Shown one piece after another: positions 1 through 8,212 of a stretch of 64,000 bases of DNA. Both the position numbers and the translations under genes were made by a program. The notes beneath the pieces are model-generated. The model had not been told where the DNA came from, ran no database searches, and worked only from the letters and a program-made list of their open reading frames with translations. Each line of letters starts with the position of its first letter. The first letter of the stretch is position 1. Origin of the DNA: Campylobacter concisus (GTDB lineage: Bacteria > Campylobacterota > Campylobacteria > Campylobacterales > Campylobacteraceae). The stretch spans positions 1,967,333-2,031,332 of the forward strand of contig NZ_CP060707.1 of NCBI RefSeq assembly GCF_003048675.2. The letters are read 5' to 3'.

Positions 1-2537
1 GCATCATCATTAACCACCGCATCTTTGCCGATATGTATGATGTCATCGCCACTACCTAGGTTAATAGCACTTACGCCAGGGCTATACATACCGCCCCCTG
101 CTTTTTCTAGACCGCCATTTAAATTTGCAACGTCATTACCATCACCCATTTCTATGCCAGCATTTTTAAGAACAGCACCCTTGTCGATATTTAGCGTATC
201 GTCTCCTGCGCCCATTCTTACGCCAACATAGTGGCTAACTAGGTTATTATCGCTACTCGTATAAGTACCACCAAGTGTAGTGCCTGCACCAAATGTTATA
301 GTATCGTTGCCATCATCTGTATTTATACTTAAGCCACCGGATTTGTTTTCACCAGTGAAATTTATAGTATCGTTGCCATTTCCGGTATCTATATCGGCAT
401 AGCTTGAAGAGTCAGCCTTGCTTAGGTTGTTACCACCATTTAAATTTATCGTATCGTCGCCGTCTCCATATCTTAGGCCAACCCTATTTGTAGCTGTTAA
501 ATTTGATATGTTTGCAACTGATGAGACACCGCTAAATGAACCGATACTAGCTTGATCTACTGTAATATCATCTATAACGATATCTTTAGATGAAAAGTAG
601 TTAGCGCCCCCAGTATATGATCCGCCTTTTACTTCAAGATAATCTTGTGCATTAGCTGTGACGTGATCTCCTATGATATTAGTAAGTTTTACATTTTGCA
701 CGCCAAGATTGACGTCTGCGGCGGTATTTACGCCAAAATTTATCTCTACATTTCTAAATGTAGAGTCTGAAAATTCTACATTACTAGTTTCGCCAGCTTT
801 TGTGTAACTAGTTGCAGTATCTAAGCGAACATCTTCTAAGGTCACATGGCTTCCCTTGGCGGTATTTTCTCCAGCGTTCATATTTATAAACACTTTTTCA
901 ACTTTTACGCCATCTTTAAAATTTACAGTGTCGTCGCCATCACCCATAGAAACAGTATTTTTATTTCTCCAGTCAGAGCCTACACCGGTAATATTTGCAT
1001 TTATATTTAGCTCATTAGTACCTGAGGCATCATGTGCGTTGTAGCTTGGATCATTTGTTGTTGCACCAAGATTAATTGAAGCTTTGTTCATGGTTAGATC
1101 AGCATTGATATTTACCACATCATCGCCACTATAAAGATCTATACTTGTACTATTAGCGTTTGAGCCGCTATTTGCTGTGCCACTAATAGTAACCTCTTTA
1201 TCAAAATTTACTACGTCGTTACCAGAGCCAGTATCTAAGTGTAAATTTTCTAAATTTGCTTTTATGCTAACCGTATCATCACCATCATTTGTATTTAAAT
1301 TTGTATGGTTTGCGATATTGCCTTTGATATCTTTATTTAGCTCGATGTTGTCGTCATTATCTATTATTTTGCCTTCGGCCATATTTGCATTAGTTGTTGG
1401 TAGCAGATAACTACTGCTTGGCGTGACACTTAGTTTTACACCCTCTTTAAATACAGCAAAATTATCAACCATATCAGTTTTTTGTACATTGTCGATAGTC
1501 ATGCCTTGAGGGCCAGTGTTCTCACCCTCGTTTTGGTTGTGATGCAAAGGACCTTTTGTGGTGTCTTGGCCGTTATCGTCAAGCACCTTTATCCTTACTT
1601 GCACTTTTGAGATATCTTCTATATTTACGCCAGTTATCGTGTAGCCTGATAGTGGATGAAATGTCGCACCATTGTCAGTTGAGTACTCAACCACGTTTGA
1701 ATAATCCTCTCCTCTAGTGCCACCGAGGAAATTTAAACCTAGATCTGTGGTCTCGCCACTTGGACTTACCGGAGTGCCTGATAGACCTAGTTTATAAACA
1801 AGATAGTGTCCGCCCTCGCCGTTTGCTCCTGCGCCACTCTCTCTTACCTCGCTAGTAGCAGGATCGATGCTAGTAGTGATCTCTACTGCGCCAGGACGAG
1901 GCGTGATGACTGGAGGATTAGCAGGTGAAGGAGTGCCTGGAGTTACAGTGACGCCAGGAGTGCTTGGCGTACTCGGAGTTGGTGGCGTTACTGGAGTGCT
2001 TGGTGTGCTTGGAGTGACAGGTGTAGCTGGTGAGATAGGAGTTGTCGTATCTGCATCTGTGCCTGCATCATTATAGCCGCCTATTGAGTTTTCTGGGGTT
2101 TGAAAAGCTCTATTTGCATCGGTTAAATTTCTATAGTTTTCATTGATATTTGAGTAGTGGCCACCCTCAGCAAAGCTTGCAGCTCCCAAACTCACGCCAT
2201 CTCCAGTAGCATTACCACCGCCTTGGTTGCCACCAGCTGCAGTCTCTTCAAGGTCTGTGATGTTTGCGCCGTTTAGCAAGGCTTTTTGGATAGAGGCTAT
2301 CTCTGGGTTGTCACTAAGTGCATTTGCCTCTTTGTCTAGGCTCAGACTTTCGCCATTTTGCAAGCTGACCTCTTTGCCGTCGTTTGCTGCGATCACTGCT
2401 TTTGTAGAGCCATTAGCTTTTATCGTTTCGCCTTCAAAAATGCTATCGCCCACCTTCAAGACTCTTTCGTTGCCACTTTTATCAACAGCTACGACTTCAC
2501 CGCCTAGGATATTTTTGATAACGCCTAACTTTTGCAT
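1..2537 (-). CDS. Large repeat adhesin with LapA-like retention module (C-terminus beyond window)
   Basis: About 845 residues are visible and the frame stays open to the window edge. The ATG at 2537 has GGGAGG eight bases upstream. Residues 1-75 (MQKLGVIKNILGGEVVAV...) resemble the N-terminal retention module of LapA-type type I secreted adhesins, which holds the protein in the outer membrane. A TAAG motif at residues 99-102 matches the LapG protease site known from LapA. A Pro/Thr linker (many TPSTP units, about residues 165-205) follows, then a long region with recurring GxGxDD/GDGDDTV motifs like calcium-binding RTX repeats. Low cysteine content and Asn/Gly/Thr/Asp richness suit a surface protein. 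No secretion genes or LapG/LapD are in the window. The family is fairly sure; the cleavage regulation is inference. Confidence 0.8.
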   Translation of the reverse strand, partial: MQKLGVIKNILGGEVVAVDKSGNERVLKVGDSIFEGETIKANGSTKAVIAANDGKEVSLQNGESLSLDKEANALSDNPEIASIQKALLNGANITDLEETAAGGNQGGGNATGDGVSLGAASFAEGGHYSNINENYRNLTDANRAFQTPENSIGGYNDAGTDADTTTPISPATPVTPSTPSTPVTPPTPSTPSTPGVTVTPGTPSPANPPVITPRPGAVEITTSIDPATSEVRESGAGANGEGGHYLVYKLGLSGTPVSPSGETTDLGLNFLGGTRGEDYSNVVEYSTDNGATFHPLSGYTITGVNIEDISKVQVRIKVLDDNGQDTTKGPLHHNQNEGENTGPQGMTIDNVQKTDMVDNFAVFKEGVKLSVTPSSSYLLPTTNANMAEGKIIDNDDNIELNKDIKGNIANHTNLNTNDGDDTVSIKANLENLHLDTGSGNDVVNFDKEVTISGTANSGSNANSTSIDLYSGDDVVNINADLTMNKASINLGATTNDPSYNAHDASGTNELNINANITGVGSDWRNKNTVSMGDGDDTVNFKDGVKVEKVFINMNAGENTAKGSHVTLEDVRLDTATSYTKAGETSNVEFSDSTFRNVEINFGVNTAADVNLGVQNVKLTNIIGDHVTANAQDYLEVKGGSYTGGANYFSSKDIVIDDITVDQASIGSFSGVSSVANISNLTATNRVGLRYGDGDDTINLNGGNNLSKADSSSYADIDTGNGNDTINFTGENKSGGLSINTDDGNDTITFGAGTTLGGTYTSSDNNLVSHYVGVRMGAGDDTLNIDKGAVLKNAGIEMGDGNDVANLNGGLEKAGGGMYSPGVSAINLGSGDDIIHIGKDAVVNDD

Positions 2538-2561
2538 CTTAGTGCCTCCCTTTGGATTTTA

Positions 2562-2575
2562 TTGATCTATATCAA
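2562..2575. promoter_or_regulatory. FNR/CRP-type palindrome TTGAT-N4-ATCAA
   Basis: A perfect TTGAT CTAT ATCAA palindrome lies 25-38 bases upstream of the adhesin ATG. It matches the consensus of FNR-type regulators. A TATAAC element on the minus strand (about 2600-2605) would start transcription upstream of the palindrome, so a bound protein would more likely repress than activate. Regulation is inferred only from the site. Confidence 0.4.
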
Positions 2576-2603
2576 GATTTTAGCTAAGAAAAAAATTTAG
2601 TTA

Positions 2604-2623
2604 TATTGTACTTTGGTACAATA
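2604..2623. promoter_or_regulatory. Inverted repeat upstream of adhesin gene
   Basis: TATTGTAC and GTACAATA form perfect 8-base arms around TTTG, 67-86 bases upstream of the adhesin start codon and overlapping the likely promoter. It is a candidate operator; the binding protein is unknown. Confidence 0.35.
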
Positions 2624-2807
2624 CACTTAAGAAAAGCCTAAGTTTAGGGGTTAATAATGTGTAAATTTTTTATAAATGTGTGAAAATTTTTATATTTATC
2701 TATATAAATTTTAAAATTTTAAGTTTTTGTTCATCAAAATGATATAGTAGTTGATAAAATAACCCAAAAATGTCACAAAATTTTTTTCATTTTAAACGTA
2801 TAAATTC

Positions 2808-2990
2808 TTAATCAAAAAAGCCTTTATCTAGCCTTATTGCAACTAAATTTAGACTTTTTATATCAAAATGTTTTTTATTTATAACTATCATAAATTTATA
2901 CCCACTTGTGACATAAATTTTCTTAAGTTTATCTATCAAATTTTGCAAATTTTCATCTCTTTTTCTATAAATTTTAGCTTGTAGTGACAT
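2808..2990 (-). CDS. Possible small protein of unknown function
   Basis: A 60-codon frame, rich in Lys, Ile and Leu, opens with ATG preceded by a weak AAAGGTAG. It has no signal peptide, membrane segment or recognised motif. It lies between the adhesin and a response regulator in very AT-rich DNA, where short open frames are less expected by chance. It may be a real small gene or spurious; nothing suggests a function. Confidence 0.25.
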   Translation of the reverse strand: MSLQAKIYRKRDENLQNLIDKLKKIYVTSGYKFMIVINKKHFDIKSLNLVAIRLDKGFFD

Positions 2991-3050
2991 AAATTTATCA
3001 CTACCTTTAAGATATTATTAGATAAAAATATTAATTTTGCTATTTTGAAT

Positions 3051-3740
3051 TTATGCTTTTTCACACTCAGCTACTAAGATATACCCACTCTCGCTGATGT
3101 TTTTAAATTTAACGCCAAGCTCGCGTTTTAGGCGCAAAACGACATTTTGTATAGCAGCCTTGCTCACCTCGGTGCTCTCATAGACAAATTCCTCTATCAT
3201 CTCGTAGGTCACGAGCTTGTTTAGGTTGTAAGCAAATAGCCAAAATATCTTATTTTGCAAGAAGCTAAGGTATAGCTCGCTGCCATTTTTATAAATTTTC
3301 TCTCTTTTTAAATTTATACTCACCTCATCACTTAGGCGCACTAGCTTCTCATCTCGCTCAAAGCTTAGGCTTATCAACATCGATCTAAGATCCTTTATAT
3401 CGATAGGCTTTTTCAAAAACAAGATCGCCCCCTGCTCATAGCTCTTGATCAAATTTTCATCGCTATCATACGAGGTAAAGACGATAAATTTCTGATGAGG
3501 TTTTAGCTTTTTTATCTCATTCATCATCTCAAAGCCATTTAATACTGGCATGTGAATGTCGCTCATCACGATGTCAAAGCCCTGCTTTTTAAATTTCTCC
3601 AGCCCATCTTGCCCATCTTTTGCGCCTACGACCTGACCACAGTATGGCTTAAGCCCAGTGATGATGAGCTCCCTTGCCATCTCGTCATCTTCAGCTACTA
3701 AGATAGATACTTTTTTTAAAATTTCTAGTGCCTCTTGCAT
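3051..3740 (-). CDS. OmpR-family response regulator
   Basis: 229 residues. The N-terminal receiver domain has the acidic pair E17-D18-D19, the likely phospho-acceptor D61 in MSDIHMP, a Thr/Ser after FVFTS, and the conserved Lys-Pro at 111-112. The C-terminal half is a winged helix (about residues 135-225), so it should bind DNA. It starts three bases after the stop of the upstream sensor kinase, so the two are one transcript and presumably partners. The signal is unknown; its targets could include the nearby adhesin but nothing proves this. Confidence 0.88.
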   Translation of the reverse strand: MQEALEILKKVSILVAEDDEMARELIITGLKPYCGQVVGAKDGQDGLEKFKKQGFDIVMSDIHMPVLNGFEMMNEIKKLKPHQKFIVFTSYDSDENLIKSYEQGAILFLKKPIDIKDLRSMLISLSFERDEKLVRLSDEVSINLKREKIYKNGSELYLSFLQNKIFWLFAYNLNKLVTYEMIEEFVYESTEVSKAAIQNVVLRLKRELGVKFKNISESGYILVAECEKA

Positions 3741-3743
3741 CTT

Positions 3744-5393
3744 TTAACCCTTTAAATTCTTATCAAAGCTTAGCTCAAAAATCGTTGGCTTTAGGTTGTG
3801 CACAAGCGTGATGTCGCCATTTAGCTTCTCACGTGCGAGCTTTTTAGCAAAGTAAAGTCCTATGCCATTTCCTTGCTTTTTAGTCGTGTTTAGCCAGGTA
3901 AAAATTTTCTTACTCATCTCGTAGCTCACGCCGCCACCACTATCATAAACGCCGATGTAGCACTTATCTTCAAAGCTTCTAAATTTAAGCTCTATCACGC
4001 GTTTTAGCGGCTCATCTTTGTAGCTTTCAACTAGTGAGTCCTTTGCGTTGTGGATTAGGATTAGCAAAATTTGCTGGATGATGTTTTCTATCTGACAGAC
4101 CTTCATCTCTTCAAAACCGCTAAATTTCACGCTCACATTTGCACGGCTAAGCTCTGTGTGCATAAGTGTTATTAAATTTCTAATGCTTGTTTGGATGTCA
4201 AATTCGCTAACATTTTCAGCGCTTTTGTAAAAATTTCTAAAAATTTCGATTGTTTTTGAAAGAAGCTCGATCGAGCTTTGCCCTTTTTTTAATAAACTTA
4301 AAAGCTCCTCATCACTTAGCTTGCCCTCTTTTTTTAGCATTATCGCCGAGCTTAGCATCAGTTTTAGCGAATTTACTGGTTGGATGAACTGATGACTTAT
4401 GCCGCTTATGAGCTCCCCAGCCTCACTCATCTTGGCTCTGTGCGCTAGCAAGGTCTCATACTCATCTTGCACCTTTTTTATCTTGTTATACATGAAGTTG
4501 TGCAGGCTGTTTGCCAAAAATGCAAGTGCGACGAAGGCAAAGAGTAAATTTAGAGCGTTTTTTAGCGCCTCTCTTGTCATGGCTAAAATTTCTTCTTCGT
4601 TGTTTGTGCCAGCTCCGATAAACCAGTTCATCGTCGGTATCTCGGCTACTTGGATCAAATTTTGCCCTATCTTTAGGCTAGTGATGTCCTCATCTTTTAA
4701 AAATAGCTCCTTAAATTTCTCCTCTATCTCTCTTTTAAGCGTCGCATCAGCCATCGATGTGAGGATCTCGCCGCTGTGAGTTACTAAAAATGAGTAAGAA
4801 TTTGGCGCAAGGCTAAAGTTTTTGATACTATCAAAGATAGTGCCTATGCGCACGACACCGCAAAGTGCCGCCTCAAATTTCGCGTCTTTTTCAACTGGCA
4901 CGCATAAATTTAAAGTAGAGTCATTTAAAATTTTGTGATTTTGCATGAAATTTACGCTTGGGGCATTTGTATTTTTTGTCTCGACATACCAGATAAGCCC
5001 CGCTCGCTCACGCTTTGACATCACCTCTTCTGAGATCTTTTGCCCATCTACAAAGATCTCGCCATCCTCTCTTAGAAGCTGCATGAGATCAAATTCTTTT
5101 GCATTTTCTTTAAATAGCTTTATGAAATTTGCCACCTTAGCATCGTCATCTATGATGCCAGAGTTTTGGATAAATTTTGACGCACGGATGAGCGAATTTA
5201 AGCGCTCATCAAGCCAAATTTGAAAGTTGCTAACGATGTTTTTACTAACTGCGATGTTGTTTTTATCAGATAGCTCGATGATCTTTTCTTTTGCATTATT
5301 GTAGCTGTTTAGCCCAAGAAGCACGACAAAGAGGCTTGCTAGCAAGATGATCGCATAAATTTTAATATTTTGTGATTTTAAATTAATACCCAT
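3744..5393 (-). CDS. Membrane sensor histidine kinase with Cache-type sensor domain
   Basis: 549 residues. A membrane segment at about 11-31 and a second near 278-300 flank a periplasmic domain of roughly 245 residues that reads like a double Cache ligand-binding domain (internal LLREDGEIFVDG, VVRIGTIFDS). The cytoplasmic part carries the H-box GISHQFIQPVN, N-box LIHNAKDSL, and G-boxes YDSGGG and GNGIGLYFAKKL. The Gln-Pro around the histidine resembles kinases paired with OmpR-type regulators in Campylobacter. It is first in a two-gene operon with the response regulator. The ligand cannot be deduced. Confidence 0.88.
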   Translation of the reverse strand: MGINLKSQNIKIYAIILLASLFVVLLGLNSYNNAKEKIIELSDKNNIAVSKNIVSNFQIWLDERLNSLIRASKFIQNSGIIDDDAKVANFIKLFKENAKEFDLMQLLREDGEIFVDGQKISEEVMSKRERAGLIWYVETKNTNAPSVNFMQNHKILNDSTLNLCVPVEKDAKFEAALCGVVRIGTIFDSIKNFSLAPNSYSFLVTHSGEILTSMADATLKREIEEKFKELFLKDEDITSLKIGQNLIQVAEIPTMNWFIGAGTNNEEEILAMTREALKNALNLLFAFVALAFLANSLHNFMYNKIKKVQDEYETLLAHRAKMSEAGELISGISHQFIQPVNSLKLMLSSAIMLKKEGKLSDEELLSLLKKGQSSIELLSKTIEIFRNFYKSAENVSEFDIQTSIRNLITLMHTELSRANVSVKFSGFEEMKVCQIENIIQQILLILIHNAKDSLVESYKDEPLKRVIELKFRSFEDKCYIGVYDSGGGVSYEMSKKIFTWLNTTKKQGNGIGLYFAKKLAREKLNGDITLVHNLKPTIFELSFDKNLKG

Positions 5394-5410
5394 GCGCGCA
5401 GTATATCCTA

Positions 5411-5435
5411 AGTTAGCCCAAAAATAGGGCTAACT
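5411..5435. terminator. Stem-loop between dsb operon and kinase gene
   Basis: AGTTAGCCC and GGGCTAACT form 9-bp arms around a 7-base A-rich loop, immediately after the stop of dsbI on the minus strand. There is no strong U tract on the minus side, so termination efficiency is uncertain. Confidence 0.5.
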
Positions 5436-5440
5436 AAAAT

Positions 5441-6061
5441 TTATTTCATAAAAGATAAGAGCTTTGAAACAAGCATAAGTGCAAGCACGACAAAACAAAT
5501 GCTAAAGCCAAGTAGCGTGCAATCTGCCATCGACATAAATTTAGAAGACGGCACAAGATACCAGCCGTCTGCGTAGAGATCTACTATGCTCTTTTGCAGA
5601 TCGCTTAGCACCGCGCCGTCAGGCACCATAGGGCTGTCGTAGCCGCAGTCGCCTGTAGGCATAAACCAGTCAGGCGCCCACTTCTCAAGCGGCAAACCAA
5701 ATGGATAGTGTGGCTCAGTAGAGCAGCCCTGCACGCCAAAAGGATCATCACCATGCACCGCGTCGTGGATTTTAGCTAGTTTTACGCTATACATTATGCC
5801 CTGCACCGCTCCCCAAAAGGCAAAGAGATAGCCAACTAGAGCAAAGAGTAAATTTTTAGGGTTTATGATAGCTATCACTCCGCCAAGCGCCATGCATAAA
5901 AAGGCAAAACGTATATAGACGCACTGCTCGCAAGGGGGCATATAGGCGTAGTTTTGAAAGAGCGAGTGCGCAATGATAACAAGCGCGATGCTCACAAAGA
6001 CCAGGATCGCCCAAGAGATGCGTGAGTCTTGAAATTTAGCCATTTTTTTAAAAAAGCTCAT
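5441..6061 (-). CDS. dsbI: DsbB/DsbI family disulfide-generating membrane protein
   Basis: 206 residues with four or five membrane segments. The first periplasmic loop has CEQC (C44, C47), the quinone-linked pair that reoxidises DsbA. The second, long loop has C113 and C139 in GCSTEPH...PTGDCGYD, the shuttle pair. The long second loop and an extra C-terminal membrane segment favour the DsbI branch over classical DsbB. It lies 8 bases downstream of a DsbA-like gene and is probably its partner. The function in disulfide formation is secure; the DsbI versus DsbB label is less so. Confidence 0.8.
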   Translation of the reverse strand: MSFFKKMAKFQDSRISWAILVFVSIALVIIAHSLFQNYAYMPPCEQCVYIRFAFLCMALGGVIAIINPKNLLFALVGYLFAFWGAVQGIMYSVKLAKIHDAVHGDDPFGVQGCSTEPHYPFGLPLEKWAPDWFMPTGDCGYDSPMVPDGAVLSDLQKSIVDLYADGWYLVPSSKFMSMADCTLLGFSICFVVLALMLVSKLLSFMK

Positions 6062-6069
6062 GTGGCGCC

Positions 6070-6726
6070 TTATTTTTTAAGAAGCTCTTCGATGAGTGCT
6101 GCCATGCCGTCAAGTGAGCTGATTGATTTTGTCATGATGAGATATTTGCCATTTACGACAAATGCTGGCACGCCTTGAATTTTAGCCACCTCATAGCTCT
6201 CATCCCACTTTTTAAGTAGCTCAGTCACTTTTGGATTAGCTAGCTCTTTTTCGTAGTCTGCTTTGCTAACGCCAGCTGCATCAAGTCCAGTTTTCAAAAA
6301 GCCCTCAGCGTCTTTGCCATCGCCCCAGCGCTCTTTTTTGTCATGATAAGCTTTGTAGTAGGCAAATTTAGCCTTTTTAAATAGCGAATTTTCATCAAAT
6401 AAGCTCACTCCCTTTGCCTCGTCCATAGTGATAAGCACGGCAAAGACCTTGCTCGCAACCTCACCGTAATCGCCCTTTGTCTTTAGGTGAAATGGCTCGT
6501 ATTTTAGGCCAGGAATTTTCTCAACTACCTTTGGAGTGACGCTCTTGTCGTACTTGTAGCAAAATGGGCAAGCGTAGCTAAAAACCTTAACTAGTGTATT
6601 TTGTCCGACACTTAGTGGCTTTTCGAGCTTGACATAGTCCTCGCCCTCGCTAAATGCACTTGCACTAATCGCTCCAGCTACCGCAACGGCAAAGATAGCC
6701 TTACTAAATTTAGATAGAAAACTCAT
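6070..6726 (-). CDS. dsbA: DsbA-family periplasmic thiol:disulfide oxidoreductase
   Basis: 218 residues. A signal peptide (about 1-26) precedes a thioredoxin fold with the active site CPFC at 53-56 and the cis-Pro loop QGVPAFVVNGKY. Length and order are typical of DsbA. The ATG at 6726 follows a GGAGAATATT ribosome site. It is first gene of a two-gene operon with the DsbB/DsbI homologue, the usual pairing of oxidant and its regenerating membrane partner. It could be a DsbL-type specialist, but no arylsulfate sulfotransferase gene is adjacent. Confidence 0.85.
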   Translation of the reverse strand: MSFLSKFSKAIFAVAVAGAISASAFSEGEDYVKLEKPLSVGQNTLVKVFSYACPFCYKYDKSVTPKVVEKIPGLKYEPFHLKTKGDYGEVASKVFAVLITMDEAKGVSLFDENSLFKKAKFAYYKAYHDKKERWGDGKDAEGFLKTGLDAAGVSKADYEKELANPKVTELLKKWDESYEVAKIQGVPAFVVNGKYLIMTKSISSLDGMAALIEELLKK

Positions 6727-6860
6727 AATATTCTCCTTTGGATGATTTATTTTGAGTTATTCTACAACCAAGCTCAACCGCACTTTTAACGCTAGAATAA
6801 ATTTTGGCTGAAATTTGTCTATTTTAAATTTATGATGATGGATTTTGTTTTTTATTAAAT

Positions 6861-7130
6861 TTACTGAAAAAGTTCGCTATGACTTCCTATTTCAACGCAT
6901 GTAAGAAGTAAAATTTCGTTTTGTTTTTTATATATCAAGAGCAAGTCTGGCTTAACATGACACTCTCTAAAGCCTTTATAGCTTCCAATAAGAGCGTGAT
7001 CTTTATACTTTGATGCTAATTCCTCGTTATTTGCTAACTACCAGATGATATCTTTAGTTAATTTTTTTTCGTTTTCATTTAGCTTTTTAAAAGATTTTTT
7101 AAAACTCTTTGAATACTCTATCTCAAGCAT
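6861..7130 (-). pseudogene. YafQ/RelE-like toxin gene interrupted by an in-frame amber codon
   Basis: Reading from the ATG at 7130 gives 30 codons (MLEIEYSKSFKKSFKKLNEN...), a TAG at 7038-7040, then in the same frame 58 codons to a TAA at 6861. The second part has typical YafQ mRNA-interferase features: HALIGSYKGFRECHVKPD, LLLIYK and the C-terminal GSHSELF. The ATG overlaps the stop of the upstream antitoxin (ATGCTTGA), the normal coupled layout. A single CAG-to-TAG change would explain the break. The toxin is probably inactive unless the stop is read through or suppressed. Confidence 0.8.
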
Positions 7131-7320
7131 CAAGGCTCTTTTCAAATTCTTCAAATGTTTTAAATCTCTCTACTTCGCCATTTTCGATCTCTTTGATAGC
7201 TCTATCAAGCCTTGAGACTTTATCTCTTTGCTCAAATTCTACATTTGCCTGCCTAGCCATCTCTTTTATAAGCTCGATAAATCCATAGTCAGCATTTTTA
7301 AAATCAATCGTTGTAGTCAT
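7123..7320 (-). CDS. Antitoxin partner of the broken YafQ-like toxin
   Basis: 65 residues, ATG with AAAGGTG upstream. The protein is short, highly charged and largely helical, ending in an acidic tail (NGEVERFKTFEEFEKSLDA) as toxin-wrapping antitoxin tails often do. Its stop codon overlaps the toxin start. No clear DNA-binding motif is visible, so whether it represses the operon is unknown. The assignment rests mainly on position and size. Confidence 0.65.
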   Translation of the reverse strand: MTTTIDFKNADYGFIELIKEMARQANVEFEQRDKVSRLDRAIKEIENGEVERFKTFEEFEKSLDA

Positions 7321-7382
7321 CTTACACCTTTAAATTTTTATCTTATTATAACTTCAAATTTATAAAAATAATATACGTTATC

Positions 7383-7395
7383 AATAAAAATTATT
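7383..7395. promoter_or_regulatory. Candidate PerR/Fur-type operator upstream of desulforubrerythrin
   Basis: AATAA AAA TTATT is a perfect AT-rich palindrome 25 bases upstream of the -10 element, where it would cover the -35 zone. The form is reminiscent of PerR/Fur boxes that control peroxide-defence genes in Campylobacter. The assignment is by resemblance only, in DNA where A/T palindromes are common. Confidence 0.35.
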
Positions 7396-7419
7396 ATTTA
7401 CATATTTCATTTATTAGGT

Positions 7420-7425
7420 TATAAT
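7420..7425 (+). promoter_or_regulatory. -10 element TATAAT for desulforubrerythrin gene
   Basis: A perfect TATAAT lies 31 bases before the ATG at 7457, followed by AGGAG as the ribosome site. The upstream DNA is A/T-rich without a good -35, which is usual for the housekeeping sigma factor in Campylobacter. Confidence 0.6.
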
Positions 7426-7456
7426 CGGCTCAAATTTTATCAAAATAGGAGTCAAA

Positions 7457-8101
7457 ATGAGACAATACGAAACATACAAATGCGAGAAATGCGGCAACGA
7501 GATCGAGGTTCAAAAAGTTGGCGGCGGCACATTAACCTGTTGCGGCGAAGAGATGAAATGCGTGACTGAAAATTTAACAGCGGTAAATTTGATGAAGGCA
7601 TTTGCTGGCGAGTCACAAGCTAGAAACAAATACGAGCTTTACGGCGACCTAGCCAAAGAAGCTGGCTACCACGCGATAGCTAGACACTTTTACGAGGCAG
7701 CTGAAAACGAGAAATGGCACGCAAGGGCTGAATTTAAGAAATATCACGAGATGATGAACGATCCGATCGATAAGATGGATAAAAATTTACTTGACGCTGC
7801 AGCTGGCGAAAACTACGAGCATACGACGATGTATCCAGACTTTGCAAAGATCGCAAAAGAAGAAGAGTTAAAAGATGTTGAAAGGTTATTTAACGCGATC
7901 GGCAAGGTTGAAGTTGAGCATGAGAGGGAGTATTTAGAGCTTAAAAAGATGCTTGATGAAGAGGGCTTTTTTGAGAGCGACGAAGAAGATATCTGGGTTT
8001 GCGAGGTGTGCGGACACGTTCACAGAGGCAAAAAAGCTCCAGGCGCTTGCCCACTTTGCAAAGCTCCAAAAGAGTATTTTAAGCGCGAATTCTTAGGCTA
8101 A
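7457..8101 (+). CDS. rrc: Desulforubrerythrin (peroxide-reducing non-haem iron protein)
   Basis: 214 residues in three parts. An N-terminal desulforedoxin-like iron site has C9, C12, C28 and C29. A four-helix rubrerythrin di-iron domain has the ESQARNKYE, ENEKWHA and EVEHERE motifs. A C-terminal rubredoxin domain has CEVCG and CPLC. This three-domain order is that of the C. jejuni rubredoxin-oxidoreductase/rubrerythrin chimera, which reduces hydrogen peroxide in the cytoplasm. It is a single gene with its own promoter and a downstream terminator. Confidence 0.93.
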   Translation: MRQYETYKCEKCGNEIEVQKVGGGTLTCCGEEMKCVTENLTAVNLMKAFAGESQARNKYELYGDLAKEAGYHAIARHFYEAAENEKWHARAEFKKYHEMMNDPIDKMDKNLLDAAAGENYEHTTMYPDFAKIAKEEELKDVERLFNAIGKVEVEHEREYLELKKMLDEEGFFESDEEDIWVCEVCGHVHRGKKAPGACPLCKAPKEYFKREFLG

Positions 8102-8114
8102 AAATAGCCAAAAT

Positions 8115-8150
8115 AGCCAAGGCGCTTGTCTTGGCTAAATTTATAATTTT
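8115..8150 (+). terminator. Rho-independent terminator after desulforubrerythrin
   Basis: AGCCAAG (8115-8121) pairs with CTTGGCT (8130-8136) across an 8-base loop, followed by a T-rich run. It lies 14 bases after the stop codon. Confidence 0.7.
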
Positions 8151-8212
8151 TTAAGCACACAACCACTATCAAAAATGTTATACTTTCGCATACTTTTTCA
8201 CAAGGAGAAAAA

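Larger units (their letters stand above)
2538..3050. other. AT-rich intergenic region upstream of the adhesin gene
   Basis: This stretch has no well-supported gene except a possible 60-codon reading frame at 2808-2990. It holds two dyad-symmetric sites near the adhesin start (2562-2575 and 2604-2623) and long A/T runs. The rest (2624-2807) shows no recognisable gene. Confidence 0.5.

Noticed and set aside
1915..2040. Short tandem repeat in DNA (TPSTP coding)
   Set aside because: It is coding linker repeat of the adhesin, not a CRISPR array or VNTR of independent function; spacers are not unique.
1867..2076. Repetitive GV/GVTGVLG plus-strand frame
   Set aside because: It is the reverse reading of the Pro/Thr linker of the minus-strand adhesin; no ribosome site and the minus frame has clear domain features.
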